Below are positions 62,035 to 64,000 of a stretch of 64,000 nt of DNA, piece by piece (within the stretch, counting starts at the first letter, position 1; each line of letters opens with the position of its first letter). The stretch is from Terrisporobacter petrolearius (GTDB lineage: Bacteria > Bacillota > Clostridia > Peptostreptococcales > Peptostreptococcaceae). The notes under the pieces were generated by a model that saw nothing but the letters and a program-made list of their open reading frames with translations, did not search any database and was not told where the DNA came from. Location of the stretch: positions 1 through 64,000 of the forward strand of contig NZ_JAHZMO010000016.1 in assembly GCF_020748185.1 (NCBI RefSeq), read 5' to 3'. A program made the position numbers and the translations under genes.

Positions 62035-63348
62035 ATGAAAAGGCAGAACAAAGACATCATCGTAGTTGGATTTGCACTATTTGCAATGTTTTTTGGAGCA
62101 GGTAATTTAATCTTCCCGCCATACCTTGGTGTAGTAAGTGGTAGTGGATGGATGACTGGATTTACAGGTTTTATTATTGCAGACGTTGGATTAGCATTAC
62201 TTGCAATATTGGCAGCAGCTAAATGCCAAGGAGATATAAATGCCGTACTGGGACGATCTGGAAAAACCTTATCTCTTATTTTAGCAACAGCAATAATGAT
62301 TTGCTTAGGACCACTTTTAGCAATACCTAGAACAGGTGCAACAACATTTGAAATGGGAATGCAACCAATTTTTAGTGGATTCAACCCAATTATATTCTCA
62401 GTTATATTCTTTGGTTTAACACTTATACTTACAATCAAACCATCTAAAGTTGTAGACATCATAGGACAATATTTAACGCCAGCTTTGTTAATAGCATTAA
62501 TATTTTTAATAATAATGGGTGTAGTATCACCACTTGGTGATTTAAACGAAGCACCAGTAATAAGCAATATATTCGCAGAAGGGATATCTCAGGGATATCA
62601 AACAATGGATCCACTGGGAGCAATAGCATTATCTGCAGTTGTAATTATTTCTCTTTCTCAAAAGGGATATACTGAAGAATCACAAAAGATAAAATTAACT
62701 ATGAAAGCTGGACTTGTAGCAGCAGTAGCTTTAGTTATAGTATATGGAGGTCTAACATATTTAGGTTCAACTGTTGCACATCAATATGCAGGAGTTAACC
62801 CAGCAGACATAAACCAGACTTCTCTAATAGTTGGTATAACAGAGCAATTATTAGGAAAACCAGGAAAAGTAGTACTAGCAGTAATTGTTGGACTAGCATG
62901 TTTAACAACAGCTATAGGACTTGTATCAGCAACAGCCCAATACTTTACTAAAATAACTAAAGGTGCTCTAAAATATGAAACTATAGTTATTGTTGTATGT
63001 ATATTTAGTGCAATAGTATCTAACTTTGGTGTAAGTACTATAATAAAATTCTCAGCACCAATATTATCAATTATTTACCCTGCAACAATAGTTTTAGTAA
63101 TGATGACTTTATTTGGTCATAAAATTAAAAATGATAATGCATTTAAAGGAGCAACATATGTGGCACTACTTGTAAGTATTCTTACAGTAGCAAATAGCAT
63201 GGGCTTTGAAATTGCATTTATAAATAAATTACCACTTAGTGGTTTAGGATTTAACTGGATTATTCCTGCAATCGTAGGAGGTATTATAGGAAGCTTAATA
63301 CCACATAGAAAAGATGAGGAATATGATAGAATGGATGACGCCTTATAA
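62035..63348 (+). CDS. brnQ: Branched-chain amino-acid carrier BrnQ
   Basis: The 437-residue protein has about 12 membrane segments and the canonical BrnQ start (GFALFAMFFGAGNLIFPPYL then GVVSGSGWMTGF), with GPLLAIPRTGATTFEMGM near 92 and LACLTTAIGLVSATAQYF near 287. It imports branched-chain amino acids with a coupling ion. It is a closer match to standard BrnQ than the carrier at 53300, which lacks AGNLIFPP. GGGGG precedes the ATG. Confidence 0.92.
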   Translation: MKRQNKDIIVVGFALFAMFFGAGNLIFPPYLGVVSGSGWMTGFTGFIIADVGLALLAILAAAKCQGDINAVLGRSGKTLSLILATAIMICLGPLLAIPRTGATTFEMGMQPIFSGFNPIIFSVIFFGLTLILTIKPSKVVDIIGQYLTPALLIALIFLIIMGVVSPLGDLNEAPVISNIFAEGISQGYQTMDPLGAIALSAVVIISLSQKGYTEESQKIKLTMKAGLVAAVALVIVYGGLTYLGSTVAHQYAGVNPADINQTSLIVGITEQLLGKPGKVVLAVIVGLACLTTAIGLVSATAQYFTKITKGALKYETIVIVVCIFSAIVSNFGVSTIIKFSAPILSIIYPATIVLVMMTLFGHKIKNDNAFKGATYVALLVSILTVANSMGFEIAFINKLPLSGLGFNWIIPAIVGGIIGSLIPHRKDEEYDRMDDAL

Positions 63349-63371
63349 ACATTTAAATACTATACAATAAA

Positions 63372-63409
63372 GAAGTCTGAGAGATTTAATTTTCTCTTAG
63401 ACTTTTTTA
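63372..63409 (+). terminator. Terminator of brnQ
   Basis: AAGTCTGAGAGA pairs with TCTCTTAGACTT, with one mismatch, followed by a run of T. Confidence 0.8.
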
Positions 63410-63460
63410 CATGTTAGGAATTAAGCCCCATTTACGCTGCTGATAAACTTGAATGAATAT
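63403..63460. repeat. Conserved post-terminator segment, copy C (partial)
   Basis: TTTTTTACATGTTAGGAATT, then CCATTTACGCTGCTGATAAA and CTTGAATGAA match the first half of copies at 27145 and 47305. The second half and the palindromic repeat are absent. Confidence 0.6.
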
Positions 63461-63647
63461 GAGGGTAAAGTTAGTAATAGCAATGGTTTGAAAGGGGTAC
63501 ACAAAAATGTTACCCCCTTTGCATTTTGGTATTTGATTATTATAAATAATATATTAATTCCAAAAAATGTATAGATATTCAACAAAGTATTTAATATAAT
63601 TAATAGGTATAATAGAAATATTTGTAAAGCAAGAAGGGACTGAGTAG

Positions 63648-64000
63648 ATGAAAAAAATAATAATAATGGTATTAACTATATTATGTTTATTTGTTGTAGG
63701 ATGTATCAAAAAAGAGGATACTTCATCCTATGATCAACATTTAGGAGATGGAATAATAGCGGCTACAAATGAAAATTATGATAAAGCTAAAAAATTGTTT
63801 AGCTTAGCAAAGGATGAAAAAAGTAATGAAGCAGAAGCATATGCACTTTATAATCAAACAAATAATTTAATAGAAGCAATTGATTCTAAACAAAAAAAGC
63901 ACTATGATATTGCAATACAGCTTTGCACATCTATAGAACAAATAAATAGTAAAAATGACGTAATAAAAAGCGCTGCAAAAGAATTAAAGAAAAAGTGTGA
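63648..64000 (+). CDS. Putative lipoprotein, 5' part (cut by window end)
   Basis: The visible 117 codons encode a signal with lipobox VVGC (KKIIIMVLTILCLFVVGC), then a polar alpha-helical region (NENYDKAKKLFSLAKDEKSN, AEAYALYNQTNNLIEAI) with the spacing of a tetratricopeptide-like repeat. The frame is still open at the last base. An AAGGGA site precedes the ATG. Function is unknown. Confidence 0.7.
   Translation, partial: MKKIIIMVLTILCLFVVGCIKKEDTSSYDQHLGDGIIAATNENYDKAKKLFSLAKDEKSNEAEAYALYNQTNNLIEAIDSKQKKHYDIAIQLCTSIEQINSKNDVIKSAAKELKKKC

Overview
The window is about 64 kb of very AT-rich DNA with purine-rich GGAGG ribosome sites, short operons and U-tract terminators. Strict-anaerobe enzymes are present: pyruvate formate-lyase, ferredoxin-domain PreA proteins, an acyl-CoA dehydrogenase with EtfAB, and methionine gamma-lyase. 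Together these point to an amino-acid-fermenting member of the Clostridia, most likely Peptostreptococcaceae. The family is an inference from gene content. No rRNA, tRNA or CRISPR array was seen. The DNA looks chromosomal: a chain of catabolic loci, each with its own regulator.

Layout. 0-8 kb: a LysR regulator divergent from a DUF2232 membrane protein, then a five-gene peptide/nickel-type ABC importer behind an attenuator-like leader, then a metallo-beta-lactamase-fold protein lacking metal ligands. 8.5-17.3 kb: a LacI-controlled pentose operon (kinase, DUF4867, fucose-isomerase-like protein, transaldolase, split transketolase, GPH symporter) with two matching operators around its promoter. 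17.5-22 kb: a secreted FN3 protein, a CDP-alcohol phosphatidyltransferase with an apparent ATT start, and a TudS-like putative desulfidase upstream of a polar amino-acid ABC importer. 22-27 kb: a four-carbon sugar-acid (threonate-type) operon of DeoR, DtnK, PdxA2 and GntP. 27.4-29.6 kb: pyruvate formate-lyase without an activase nearby. 29.8-37.7 kb: divergent methionine gamma-lyase, iron alcohol dehydrogenase and DeoR against aldolase, NhaC-type carrier, MtnK and MtnA. This set fits methylthioribose or 5-deoxyribose salvage through the 'DHAP shunt'. 37.8-38.5 kb: a YvrJ/DUF2922/DUF1659 triad of tiny genes.

38.9-47.2 kb encodes reductive pyrimidine breakdown: PreT/PreA, dihydropyrimidinase, an M20 carbamoylase, DUF1097, a LacI regulator and a PreA paralogue. 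Two perfect TGTAAACGTTTACA palindromes lie just downstream of two near-consensus promoters. Its expected products are beta-alanine and beta-aminoisobutyrate. 50-56.8 kb carries acyl-CoA dehydrogenase, EtfB, EtfA, a BrnQ-type carrier, two hot-dog proteins resembling beta-alanyl-CoA ammonia-lyase, and a class III CoA-transferase. These would activate, deaminate and reduce a beta-amino acid. Together the two regions read as a route from uracil or thymine to propionate- or isobutyrate-type acids, and this is the most interesting proposal here. The remainder is a MerR regulator, an Agr-like two-component system preceded by repeated 14-base motifs, two unrecognised proteins, a second BrnQ carrier and a lipoprotein cut by the window end.

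A family of short GC-richer palindromic repeats is scattered through at least six intergenic sites (24.3, 27.2, 38.2, 47.4, 56.9 and 58.1 kb). A second conserved segment follows three different terminators. Neither is explained by the genes. All functional calls come from reading sequence and motif memory; no database search was run.
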